The translations under genes and the position numbers were made by a program. Under the pieces are notes generated by a model that was not told the origin of the DNA, did no database searches, and saw only the letters and a list, made by a program, of their open reading frames with translations. This document shows positions 53,200 to 64,000 of a stretch of 64,000 bases of DNA, in pieces. Position 1 is the stretch's first letter; each line of letters opens with the position of its first letter. This DNA is from Cynocephalus volans. Taxonomy: Eukaryota > Chordata > Mammalia > Dermoptera > Cynocephalidae. The stretch lies in NCBI RefSeq assembly GCF_027409185.1, contig NC_084462.1:156723490-156787489 (forward strand), read 5' to 3'.

Positions 53200-55370
53200 T
53201 AAACTCTGCAATACAGTTTGTCCTTTCACTTTAAAAAGCTGTATTTGGAGGTGTTTTTCCATTTCTGTTGTTCTTCATTTCTTCGTATAGATCCAAGTTA
53301 CCATCTGATCTTATTTCTCTTTAGCCTGAAGAACTTCCTTTGGCATTTCTGGTAGTACAGGTTTTCCAAGAACAACTTCTCTATTTTGTTTATCTGAAAA
53401 TGTTTTCATTTCACCCTTATCTTGAAGGATATTTTCTATTGATATAGAATTCTGGATTGAGAATTTTTTTCTTTTATTACTTTGAAGGTTTCCATTCCTT
53501 TGTCCTCTGTTTATTTTTTCTGATGATTGTTCTCCTGTACATAAGTCTTGCTTCTTCCCTCTGGTTGCTTTAAAGATTTCTTCTCTATCTTTGCTTTACA
53601 GCACTTTGACTATCACGTGCCTAAGTGTGATTTTCTTTATATTTATTCTGCTTGGGATTTGCTGAGGTTCTTAGATCTGTAAGTTGATATTTTTCCCAAA
53701 ATTTGAAAGTTTTTAGGCCATTATATTTTTCAAATATCTTTTCTGTTTCATTTTCTCTCTCGTTGGTCCTGGGACTCCAGTTGCATAAATGTTAGACTGC
53801 TCGATACTGTCCCATAGGTTTGTCCTGTGTTTTTTGTCCCTGAAGCATTGTTAATTTTTTCCCATCTTTTATCTTGTTCTTCAGATCGATTATTTTCTGT
53901 TGATCTGTCTTCAAGTTCACTAATTATTTTTTCTGTTGTTTTCAAACTGCTGTTACTCATCAACTGAATTTTTTGTTTCAGATATTGTACTTTTAAATCA
54001 TAAATATTCATTTCTCCCCACATTTGTTTTGTTCTTACATAGCTTCTGTTTATCTCCTAGCTTCCTCATCTATTCATTCATTATGACCATTTTTTCCTCT
54101 GGTCCTTGAGTATATTTATGTTATTGGGAAAATACAAAATTAATTCTTTTAGTAGCTTGTTTTGCCTTTAGAACAGAACCAGCTTATTGTACCAGCTTTA
54201 CTGATAATCAGCTGCTCTACTCCCACTTTTGTAAACGTGCTTGCTTATCACAATGACTGCTGTGCTGGCTACACGAATGCTGAGAAAACAAAATTTAAAA
54301 GAGCTCGGAAGAATCTGCCTATATAAACCCTGTAAGACCTAAACTCGAGGCTCAGATTTAGAAGTGCTAGCTCATCTGGGCCCACAGGCGTAATAAAATA
54401 CCTGACTCTCCAACCCTCTGAGTGCCGACCGCTTCTCTGTCGATGTCTGTTCCATAACAGTATAGCTGCTTTAAAGTCTTTGTCTGTTAATTCTAACATC
54501 TGGGTCATCTTGGGGTCAGTTTGTACTGTCTGCTTTTTCTTCTGACTAGGGGTCACATTTTCCTCTTTCTTCATATGTCTAGTTGTTTTTGTTTATACAC
54601 AGAACATTGTGGGTGCTACATTATGGAAACTGAATTATGTTATCTTCCTCTGAAAAGCATTGCTTTTTGTTTTGGCAGACAGATACCTTGAGGCTTCATT
54701 TGGGGTCTTGTTAGGTCAGTTCTATTTTGGTTTTGCCCTTAGTCCTAAAGAAAATCCCATAATCCTGAGACATGGTCTTTACTCATAAGGCAATGGCCTT
54801 TCTGGGATTTCAGTGGAAAACCCAAAGTGTGTACCAAGCACCTCTAAATTGGTGGAACTCAAGCCCTGAAATCTGTATCCCCTGCAATGAGCAACAGCTG
54901 AAATTTCATCTCCACTCAGCTTTTTTTTTAGCCTTTCAGCCCTCTCTTTCCACTGGGTTTCTTGGAGTCTTTATGCATGTACATTTTAGGTATTGAGTAT
55001 TAATTTTAGGGGAGTTTATATGCATATTTAGAGGCTCTCTCCTTCCCAGGATTCTCCCTCTCTATTTCTGGCCACAATGGCAGCCCCAAATTCTGTCTTC
55101 AAGCCAGTAAATCTGCAGCTTTCTGCTTGAGTTCTAGCTGCCTTGTTGCTACTCACACTGGAGAGTGCACTCAGGGGAAAATCCATTTAAACATGGATTT
55201 TTCCAGGACAGTATTTTCCTTTTAAGGATCAAATTCCCTCCAGTTTCTGCCTGCTTTCATTTGCCCTGCAGTACCTTCAAATAGTTGTTTTATGTTTTGT
55301 CCAGAGTTTATAATTGTGAAGGTTAGTTGAATACAAACTGCTTTCCCAGTACCTGCCAATTGCTTTTGGA
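53200..55370 (-). mobile_element. L1/HAL1-type LINE, reverse, interrupted by an LTR-like segment
   Basis: AGCCTGAAGAACTTCCTTTG, CTTGAAGGATATTTTCTATT and TAGCTGCTTTAAAGTCTTTG are reversed blocks of old L1/HAL1 5' and ORF1 regions. The minus-strand frame at 53748-54023 is a decayed remnant of it. Confidence 0.6.
54155..54459 (+). mobile_element. Candidate gammaretrovirus-like solo LTR
   Basis: In order: CTATATAAACCCTGTAAG (TATA box), GGGCCCACAGGCG, TAATAAAATACC (polyadenylation signal) and a pyrimidine-rich end near CCATAACA, the layout of U3-R-U5. It separates two parts of one old LINE. The ends are approximate and no clean target duplication was found. Confidence 0.45.
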
Positions 55371-55779
55371 TTATTTTTTTTCAAGTGGCATTATTGGGCA
55401 GGAAAGAATGAGAATGGTGGTTGCAGAGACAGATTGTGTTGATTTGCTCTTAGGATTAGTGATAGGGATGTTCAGGTACATTAGCTATTGAGAGTGTTCT
55501 GACATCAGTGGTGCATTTGGAAGTAATGATTAGAAACATGGGTATGAAAGAAGCCCAGAGACCAGGGATAAGTCACCAGGATGCAAGTGCCCATCCATGC
55601 AGATGCTGTGCTGAGCACTTGGGAAAGAATCTAAACAAAGGCTGTAGAGTTGGAGAGGTTGGCAGTGTGCTATCTCAAGGGCAGGTCTTCCTGTACAGCC
55701 TCAAGCTGAGTAGCAAAATTTATGGATTAAGTGACTGTACCTAGGTTGTGCCTTTCATGTCAGGCCATTGTCACATGGG

Positions 55780-55914
55780 CACCCTTTCTCAAACAAGAAA
55801 GGCTGAAGGCCAGCTCCTCTACTCAAGCAGGAACTACTGGTTTAAGAATTCAAGGCAGAACTCAAGCAGGAGTAGAGGAGCTGGCCTGCAGCCTTTCTTG
55901 TTTGAGAAAGGGTG
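55780..55914. repeat. Near-perfect 45-bp inverted repeat (hairpin)
   Basis: Arms 55780-55824 and 55870-55914 match at 44 of 45 positions, with a 45-base spacer. The arms start CACCCTTTCTCAAACAAGAA on opposite strands. Confidence 0.92.
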
Positions 55915-56739
55915 GGAAGACAGCCTGAGAAATTAGCCTTGGGCTTGGATTGATAAGCTGAAAAAGAGACTGTAGCATGTTTTAACACTGGTGTATGAGG
56001 AAGTTTTTACCAAAATGAGAAAGCCAAGAACAATGTAGTAAGTTTTTCCTAAACTAAATTTATTCAGTTTAAAGGACCATATCTTGTCGTGGTGTGTGTT
56101 TCCTTCCTAATTTGGGGAGATTGGAAAGGTCCCTTCTTTAATGAAATGATGAGGAGAGAAAATAGTAGTTTAAAAATTAAAAGCTATTAACACTGTACTG
56201 CCAACCACATCCCACCTTTCCCCCTAACAAAAATTAGATTTTTGAAATATTGATAGTCTGTGAAATCCAGAAACTTGGGAAACAGTTCTAGAAGTTTAAA
56301 AAATCTTTTTTAGTATTCTCAGTGTCAATTTTGAAGTGGTATGTAGTGGGATTAGTGAAATGTGTGCTAATTTGCCAGCCATGACCTTGTTTTGTGTTTA
56401 TAGTGCCTTCTCCTTGGGCTCTCACAACCAAAACAAGGTAAAGAACTGCAGTGGGAGACCTGCGATATCCCCAGTCTCACCACAGTGTGACATAGAATGC
56501 GGAATGGAGTCAGGCCTCTTGTGATGGGGGCCGCCAGCTTGTGGGGTTTTTTTGTTTGTTTTTTGTGTTTTTTATATTTTATTTTAATTTTTTTTACATT
56601 CTATGATGTTGTTGCAGAGCAGTTGGGAGGGAGGGGGAGAAGGGAAATGGGAAGGAAATGTGATGGAAGAAGGAGGAAGGAGGAGGGGCAGGATTGAGGC
56701 CTGTGGCACCCTCACATTCCCACAGGGACTGTGGGGGGG

Positions 56740-57425
56740 GGCTTCCAGTGGTGGTTTGGTCATTGCTGGTCTGGGTGCAGATGTCAGGGGGTGTGGAAAA
56801 AGCCCTTGCCTCCTACCACCCCAGCTCAGGAAACTGGGGCCCTTCTTGCTGTGGCTTGGTGGTCATTACTGGGCTGGTTGCACATGTTCGAGTGGGGCAT
56901 GGCTAAGGCCCTTGGCCTCCCACCACCCCAGCTTGGGAGAGCCTGGGGCGCTTCTACAGTGGCTTGCTGGTCATCGCTGGGCTGGTTGCTCGTGTAGGGG
57001 GGGTGTGACTGAGGCCCGAGGCCCACCACCACCCCAGCTCGGGAGAGTCCAGGGCACTTCCTGAAGCAGCTTGGTGGTCATTGCTGGGCTGGCTACTGGT
57101 CTGGGGGGAGTGGCCAGAGGCCCTCAGCCCCCTTTATACTTTGGCTCAGGAGAGCCTGGATGCTTCCTTTGGTGGTCATCACTGGGCTGGTTGCTCCTGT
57201 TGGAGGGGCATGACCCGAGGCCCGAGGCCCCCACTGCTCCAGTTTGGGAGAGCCTGGGGCGCTTCCTGTGGCAGCTCAGTGGTCGTCACTGGGGTGGCTG
57301 TGCTTGTTGGGGGGTTGTGGCCAAGACCGAAGGCCCCCGCCCTTGGGACTGGTTGCAAGTGTTGTGGGGCATGGCTGAGGCCCCCAGCCCTCCCCAGTTT
57401 CTGGTTTGGTAGCCTAGGGGACTTC
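56740..57425 (+). repeat. Tandem array of ~106-bp units
   Basis: Units begin with a TCATYRCTGGGCTGG-type motif at 56760, 56863, 56971, 57078, 57176 and 57283 (periods 103, 108, 107, 98, 107), with partial units at both ends. The unit contains CACCCCAGCTCGGGAGAG and GGGGCGCTTCC. Copies differ by perhaps 15-25%. Open frames across it change frame between units. Confidence 0.88.
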
Positions 57426-57429
57426 CAGT

Positions 57430-58280
57430 CCTTCTAGGTGTTATGGGTGTTCTTTGGTGAAATGAGACCTTTACAAGTTAATATCAAACTTTGCCCCTGG
57501 TTGTGGGTACTTTGTTTTTTTTTTTCATTTCTGTGTTGGATTATTTGCTGTTCCCACCACTTAAACTCTGTGCTGGAACTAATTTTTTGTCCTTTACTTA
57601 CTTCTAAAATGGGGGAACTTCCTGTGAGGACCAGTACTTGAGCTCTGTGGTTGAGCTAAATTGCTGCTTTGCTCTGATTCCCTAGGGAAGGCTGTTTGTA
57701 CAGCTCAGGTTTTAATGGTTGACTTTATAGGTACTTACAGTTCTAGTGAAATCTGGTGCACCTGGGTTGTGTAGAAACACTAGTCTGGGCCTGAGTCTTT
57801 TCATCAAACTGCACCCCATGCAATTCTATATTCCTGACCAGTCTCCTCTGAGTGGTCCTATGCTGATTGGGGGGCAGATCAGCTGTCCTTGCTGTGCCCC
57901 AGTGTTCCCCCGGTGGTCCCATCTCCCCCACCACCCATGCTCAAACACTTCCCATGGGATAGGCCATGCTTCAGTCCCTTGTGATGACTCACCGGCCTCT
58001 GAGTGGCTCCTTTTTTTCAGTTGTTGTGGCTCCTCAGTCCTATGTGGGTCCATGGGAACCCTATTAGTTGTCTTGCTGGCCTGGGGGCCACCAAGGCCCT
58101 CTTCTCGCCTGCCACCACCAAGCAATTTCATCTGAAGGGCACAGCTGTGGCCTTTTGCCAGCTCCTGCTCCATGCTCTCAGCAGCTCCAACATGGAAGCA
58201 GCTGGGATTCAAAATGGTCGGAAGGGTTTTTTCTTTTTCTCATTGTGGCTTTTCCCACCTTCATGCCCTCCATAGGTCTC
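57430..58280 (+). mobile_element. Candidate L1 5' leader-like segment adjoining the tandem array
   Basis: CTTTGCCCCTGGTTGTGGGT, GGAACTTCCTGTGAGGACC and GCAGCTCCAACATGGAAGCA resemble the non-coding 5' region of old L1M elements as I remember them. No ORF1 follows. Assignment is tentative. Confidence 0.35.
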
Positions 58281-59284
58281 TCTTTCTCTTCCCCTGAGCT
58301 CTAGCACTCGTGTTTTAATACTTCTTTTGAACTACTCCACTCTTCCATCATGTTCCTTGAGGAGTCTGATGAGCAGTCAGCTTTCTTAAGCCTCAGTGTG
58401 TACAGCACGCTTCTTCTGCTCTCATCCTGCTCCAAGTACTTCCACTCTGGATTTGGTTGAGGTAGCCAGTCTAGACTGTGCTATGTCACAGGTGCCAGGA
58501 GGGGTCGCTGCCTTGAGTGTCAGGAATCTACACCTTCAACATTGTGCCCATTTCTGGCTACACACGTGCTGGGTTGATTTTAACAAATGGAAAGGAGTTA
58601 AGAGAATGACCAGAATGTACAGGTGTTGATTTATGATGAAAGTTGAATGTTTATGTTGGCTAAACAGCAAAAAGTATGGGAGAATGGGGCATGTCTTTAT
58701 AAGTATCTAGAAGGTACATGGACCCATGAAGAGGAAGAGGGGAGAGCTGATTTAAGACAACACTCAGGCATGTAACTGAGATTAAGAGGATACCATCCAA
58801 GGTAGGAAAATCCAGGGTGAATTTTAAGAATGATTTTTAGGAATGAAACCTGTTCTCTTTGGATCAGCTTCTTCAATAGACTGATGTCAGCCCTAGTCCA
58901 TGAGTCACTTAAAGTGGGCAGTTTATGACTGTATTGAGCTATGGGACATGAGTCTTTTATTATAGTGTATGTGTGACTGTTGGGGACGTTGACACCACCA
59001 GAGCATTTGCCAGACCTGTGGCTGTCCTGAGCATCACATTTATGTCTCAGTGAGCGGTGGAGCTGTGGTTTCCTCTTCTTGATTTGGGCGACTTTAAAGG
59101 ATTTCTCTCTCTTCAGGGAAGCTAGAATAGATCAGAATTGGACCCCTGGAATGAAACATGTGCAAGGAGACTCCAAATTAAAGGTCCTCCAATGTTTGAC
59201 TACCCAAAACTTCCCATTGTCTCAACCCTAGGCATTGAGGATTTCTCCTGCAAAGTCTGCACTTTATTACTATTATTATTTCAA

Positions 59285-59490
59285 ATAAATAATATAATAG
59301 CTACTATCATCACCATTTATTAAATGTCTGCTCTGTGCCAGGGATTGCCTCCAGTTTTTACATTAGACCTGCAAGGGACTCATGATCATTCTTGTTTGAC
59401 TCATGAGGAAAAGGAAGCTTAGTGAAGATGTGACTAGCCCAAGGCTACACAGCTAGAAAGTGACAGTTCCAGAATTTGAACGCAAGACTG
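59285..59490 (-). mobile_element. MIR SINE
   Basis: GGCTACACAGCTAGAAAGTG, CAGAATTTGAACGCAAGACT and TGTCTGCTCTGTGCCAGGGA are reversed MIR. Confidence 0.75.
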
Positions 59491-60069
59491 TTCCTCCTTA
59501 CCCTCTCTGTCTTCCTTTCTTCTCCTGCCCCCTGTCGCCTTTTAAAACTGTAGCTTTTCCTCTTTACTTACTTCTGGCAAACTTACTTTTCTCCCTCCAT
59601 GTAGTCCCTCATTCTTCAAGGCTACTCGACTGTTGGTATGAGGAGAATACCTTGTGGCACACAGTAAAGACACAGCCACTTTCCAAGTGCAAGATTTATA
59701 TTGAGTTCAGCCTTACACAGTTTGTCACAGCATTCAAGCTAGGCATCGCTTTTTATCCCGACTTTGCCCTTAACCTTTTCCTCAGTCTAAGCCTCAACTT
59801 GCCTCACTAAAAGGGTAAGGGTTAGACCAAGCTACTTTCTGGTTCTCCTATCTTACTGAACATGTTTATATCATCGATAGATACATCTTACCTTGTGCCC
59901 AGAAAATAAATGAAGGAGAAAGTTCTTTGGGTTTAGTCTTCCCAGTTCTCTAATAACAGGCTAGATGGGATTGATCTAGTCTCTCTTGTTCTTGGGCACT
60001 TTGTTTCAGCCTAAATTGATTCTTTTCTGTAGCTGCTCTGTCTTTTCAAGGCCCTTCTAGCTGGCATGT

Positions 60070-60330
60070 GTACAGCAGCTAGGAAATCATGTATATCTGG
60101 GTTCAGTGCCAAACTGTGGTGTCTGGAAGACCTGGATTTGAATCCTTGCTCCATTACTTACAAATAGGGTGCTTTTAGATGAGTTAATTTCTAAGCCTCA
60201 GTTTTCTCATCTCTAAACTTGGTATGTAGTAGTGTCCGTACTGGGTCATGAGATTCAGCCAAGTAATCGTTCTAAAGCTTTGGCATATGGTAAAACCTCA
60301 ATAGATGTTGGCTATTATTATTATTAGGTA
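60070..60330 (+). mobile_element. MIR SINE
   Basis: GACCTGGATTTGAATCCTTG, AAGCCTCAGTTTTCTCATCT and a TATTATTATTATTA end follow MIR order. Confidence 0.8.
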
Positions 60331-61049
60331 TGAATTAGTTAATGTTTTTTCTCATTGCCGAGACTGGTGTATTCATCATTGATCAAGTCATTTCTCTCTC
60401 TAGGCTTGTTTTCTCTATTTTGTCCCCATCCCCTTCATATCAGCTCAAATCAACGACAAACATTCTATGTCATTATTTACATCTTTTTTGCCTAGGTATC
60501 CTCTCCCTGAATTCAAAATACTACAATTCATATAGACCCATAGAACCACAGAATTTTGGAACTGGGAAGAATCACTTCTGCCATGAAGAAACCCCCAGGA
60601 TCATGGAACTAGTCATGGTAGGGCCAGGACTCGAAGCCAGATTACTTGGTTCTGGTTTAGTGTTCTTTCTACCACATTTTTTTCCTTACCCAAATTTGAT
60701 ATATACATATATACACAATTAAAGTATAATACCCAGTAAACTTGGGGAGGATGGGACAGGAAAGCACTTTTATCTACAAGCACATTCTCCCATCACTTCT
60801 AGTCATGGTGGGGCTTTCAAGACATAGTGTTTTGAGAATGAGCCTTTTTTTAGTCCACAGAGTGTTAGGAATTCCCAGCCATTTAGTGGACAATGTCCTT
60901 GTACCTATTCAACATCGTTCTTCATGGAGCAGATACATCCGTGATCGGCTGTCATACTAGTGTCTTCCTCTACACTAACCCTGCCCTTTATTCTTTTGTT
61001 AACCTGAACTTCATGCATCTGGTTTCTTTCTTATTTTGTTTCAACTTTT

Positions 61050-61132
61050 TTTTTTTTTTGGCAGTTGGCCGGTCGGGAATCTGAACCCTTGACCTTGGTG
61101 TTATCAGCACCATACTCTAACCAACTGCCAAC
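61050..61132 (-). mobile_element. CYN-type SINE monomer
   Basis: Poly(T), GGGAATCTGAACCCTTGACC and ATCAGCACCATACTCTAACC (reversed tRNA-Ile A box). Flanks TTTCAACTTT and CTTCAACTTT are the duplication. Confidence 0.8.
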
Positions 61133-61149
61133 TCTGCTTCAACTTTGTA

Positions 61150-62060
61150 TGAAAATTAGAAACATCCAGAAAGTAGGGAAATAGTATAATGAACAGCATA
61201 CAACCATCACCGGGACTCAACTGTCACTAACATTTTGCCATATTTAAATTATAATTTATAAAATATTTAAAAATATAATATTTATATGTTTTATACATTA
61301 TTTTTGTTGAATTATTTCAAAGCAGATTATAGACATCATAACATGTTACTTAAATACTTCAGCATAAATCTCAAAAAATGGACATTTTCCTAGAAAATCA
61401 CAATTTCATACCTAACAGTGTTAACAATTTCCTTATGTCATCTATTACCTAGTCCTTATTTATTTTCCTTAGTTTTCTCCAAAATGTCTTTTATAGCTAT
61501 TTTTTTCAAACCAGGATCCAATCAAGAACCACACCATTATGTTTATCTCTCTAAGTCACTCTTAATTTAGAATAGTCCCCTATCTCCCCCAGACCCCCTC
61601 CTTTTTAATGGCAATGGCTTTTTGAAGTGATTGGGCCAGTTGTTCTATAGAGTTGCTCACATTCTGGATTTGTCTGATTCTTTTTCCTAGTGTCATTTAA
61701 CTTATTCCTCTCTCACCTGATTTCCAGTAAGCTGGAAATCAGATTGGAAGTCTTGACTAGATTCCAATTGAATGTGTTTGGCAGGAATTTGTCCTGGGTG
61801 GTGCAGTATGCTTAGCAGCAGCACATGATGGCCCAGTGTTAATGCTGCTAAGTTTTGATCACTGAGTTAGGGCGGTGGTAGATAGCTCTGTAGTTAAGGA
61901 ACATTTTCTCCCTTGCAACTAATATATAATGTATGGGGCTATTCTTTGGCACCATGAGAATGCTCAGTTCCCCGTCAATCAGTCTTTCACCTGATGCCTT
62001 TAGCATCCATTGATGATCAGGTTTCTTTCTTATACTTAAAATAGAATTTGCATTTTGCTA
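61150..62060 (+). mobile_element. Old L1M non-coding region
   Basis: ACTAACATTTTGCCATATTT, AAACCAGGATCCAATCAAGA, TTCTGGATTTGTCTGATTCT and TTTAGCATCCATTGATGATC form a familiar L1M-class block in order. Confidence 0.65.
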
Positions 62061-63169
62061 TGTCCATTGCAGCTTGAGAGAACTGTGTTTGCTCATAGTT
62101 CAGTTATAAGCTTGGATGATCCATTATGTTCCATGACCTCAAATTCACTATGGGAAAACAAAGCAGTATAATGAATTAGTTGTCAGAGCCAGGGTTGAGG
62201 CAGGAGGAAGAGCCTGGTTGAGATGAGACTGTGCATGGAGGACAGTTTGGAGGAGTAGATGCCAGCTCCTGCCATGTATGCTCTCGTGTTACCAAGTGTC
62301 GGTCGTCTCTCATCAAGCATATGAGGAACAACTTTCTGAGATTTTCTTTCAGATTGCTGGAGTAAGGAAGGAAAGTTTGTTTTTAGTCAGTAATCAAAGT
62401 GCAAACATGGGAGCTGTATTGCCCCTGGAAACTGGAAGCTGGATAGGTGTGAAGTTTGCAGTGGATCTTGCTTAACTCAATGTCTTTCTGTTGGGAATTT
62501 ATGCATCTGTTTGGACTGGCTTTTTGAAACAAGTTGCGGTTTGAATTCAGAACTCTTGGCCTGATTCATATTTTGGGGGTGAGGGTGGGGTTTCTCCAGG
62601 ACTTCTGAGAGTGTGTGAGAAGTTTCTAAACTCAAACAGCTCCTTTTTTGGCACTGAAGCATCATTTCTATTTTGGCATCTGAAGAATCTGGGGGAACCA
62701 TATAAAGATCAGAAACAAGTCTGGCCCTAAAGGCTCCCTCTGACATGGTAATTCCAGTTGGTTGAATCCTGGCCCATTCGGATGAAACCATATAAAGAGG
62801 CCGTTTCCTGAATTTCCCGCTCTCTGCCTCTCACAAGCTCCTTTTTATAGAAAGCTGGTATTTCAGGACTGCAACCGCCAGTCACGTGCTTCCAACTTTT
62901 TATTCGCAGTCATTCCTGCCCCCTGTTTATTTTTGGAGAGAGCACATTTTTGCTGCTCTTCAGGAGCTATGCAGGGTCCTGCCCTCTCCGTCCATCAGGC
63001 GGCAGCCTCAGCAGGCCGCGCTCATTTCCCACACTCAGAGACATGACTGCAGCTTTCAAGAGAGAACACGAGGGATGCGCTGCCTAAGGGCTACCGTCAC
63101 CCGTTCCTATTTCTGTCCTCTTTGGTGTTGCATATTTTAAGACTCTTTCTTTTTTTAAAACAAGTTTGG

Positions 63170-64000
63170 GTAATGTTACCTGGCAGTAAGTCAGCCAAAA
63201 TTGGAAATCGTTTTTCCAGCTGATGTCTTGGGACTGTGCCTCTGAATTTCAGAAGCGGAGTAATTTAAAGAATAAACCAATACTTTTGAATTCTAGGATC
63301 AGGCCTTCTCTTCTTTCTGGATTTTAAGGTCATTTGAGCTCTAATCTGTCTTTCCCATCCATTTTTCTCCCTCCTCCCTAAAACAAGCATAACAAATAGA
63401 TTTCTTCCAAAGTGTTAACTCAACCAGATTGGTAATGTCTTCCCATGTGCTTGGTCAAGGAGGGTTCTGGAATTGGTGGGGTCCAGGGAAAAAATGCCAT
63501 GACTGTTTTAGCCTGCCTAAAGATTTCAGTTTCTAGTTTCAAGGATGGAGCTAGAGTAAATTCTTTTTCCCTTACATGAGTGGACCATTATATAGAGAAC
63601 CCAGACATATGAGATTCAAGAAGAAAATAAATCATGTGTTTATATCTCCTCTGGCTGTACCTAGATCTGATGGAAAGGAAAGGGAAGGACCCCAGCCCAA
63701 ACAGAAAGTTCTGTAATAAAAGGGTTTCAACTTCTCACCAGTCCAGGTAGGGGACTGGAGCTCTGACCACTGAGCTGGCGAGAGCATTCAGGCCCCCGCA
63801 GGTCCCCCAGCATTGGATCTGTCACCTCTGGGAAGGAAAAGCACAGCACTTCTGGCAGCTCGTCCTAAAAGGAGCAACAGCAGTGGCTTGGCCTAGGTGT
63901 GTGTCCTGTGTTTCAGACTGCCCTGGAGAGAGAGCTGTGGGGCTCTTTGAAACAAAGCCAACTAGGTGTCTAGATGTCATCATAGCTCTTTTGGAGAGCA
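63170..64000. other. No feature recognised at the right edge
   Basis: Presumed IFT43 intron 2. No exon with suitable splice sites and no repeat that I can name. Confidence 0.4.

Larger units (their letters stand above)
39658..64000 (+). other. IFT43: IFT43 intron 2, cut by the window edge
   Basis: At least 24 kb. I looked for the next IFT43 exon (a basic TSSAKLPRC-like segment) and did not find it. The stretch is filled with MIR, L2, L1, MLT1 and CYN copies, listed separately. 39660-40280, 43050-43480, 45330-46280, 58650-59280, 62070-62690 and 63170-64000 hold no feature that I can name. Confidence 0.7.

Noticed and set aside
56603-57437. Long plus-strand frames (153, 113 and 118 codons) rich in Gly, Trp and Leu
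   Set aside because: They arise from the G+C-rich ~106-bp tandem array. The unit length is not a multiple of three, so no repeated peptide results, and there are no splice or domain signals.
62278-62475. Possible IFT43 exon after the CTTTCAG at about 62352
   Set aside because: The sequence following the acceptor-like motif does not resemble any part of IFT43.

Overview
This is a window of mammalian nuclear DNA. Coding sequence is sparse and split into short exons, and most of the rest is interspersed repeat. At least nine SINEs share one architecture: a head or dimer derived from tRNA-Ile, an A/T tail and target-site duplications. This matches the CYN SINE family described from colugos (Dermoptera), so the source is most likely a flying lemur such as Galeopterus. 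That species call is an inference from the repeats; the gene content itself is conserved across placental mammals.

There are two protein-coding genes, arranged head to head as at human 14q24.3. TGFB3 lies on the minus strand with all seven coding exons present (31593 down to 12541). The exons add up to exactly 1239 nt, or 412 codons plus stop. Every junction has GT/AG ends and a consistent phase, and the signal peptide, N-glycosylation sites, RGD, RKKR furin site and C-terminal cystine-knot domain are intact. Its roughly 1.1 kb leader carries several upstream ORFs, one of which overlaps the main start codon. The promoter has a TATA-like box and a CRE-like site in a CpG island. IFT43 lies on the plus strand: exon 1 (36807-36860) and exon 2 (39574-39657) are visible, and later exons presumably lie beyond the right edge. 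Its start codon is 13 bases downstream of a composite ETS/CRE site in a second CpG island. About 4 kb separates the two promoters.

Layout: 1-11480 is intergenic and repeat-rich (L2, L1 pieces, an ERVL-MaLR provirus, CYN SINEs, a probable LTR). 11480-32700 is TGFB3. 32500-33560 is the TGFB3 CpG island. 33560-36700 is the intergenic spacer with MIR, L2, a CYN copy, a palindromic MITE and L1. 36700-64000 is IFT43 exon 1, intron 1, exon 2 and at least 24 kb of intron 2, full of MIR, L2, L1, CYN and LTR copies.

The most unusual items are an ERVL-MaLR element with nearly identical LTRs and a 5-bp duplication; a near-perfect 45-bp inverted repeat; a ~106-bp tandem array next to a possible L1 5' leader; a local inverted duplication that split an MLT1 LTR; a ~210-bp direct duplication; and tail-only retro-insertions flanked by duplicated target sequence. 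TGFB3 makes a secreted latent growth factor and IFT43 a ciliary transport subunit. Nothing in the sequence shows that they act in one pathway; what they share is a divergent locus.
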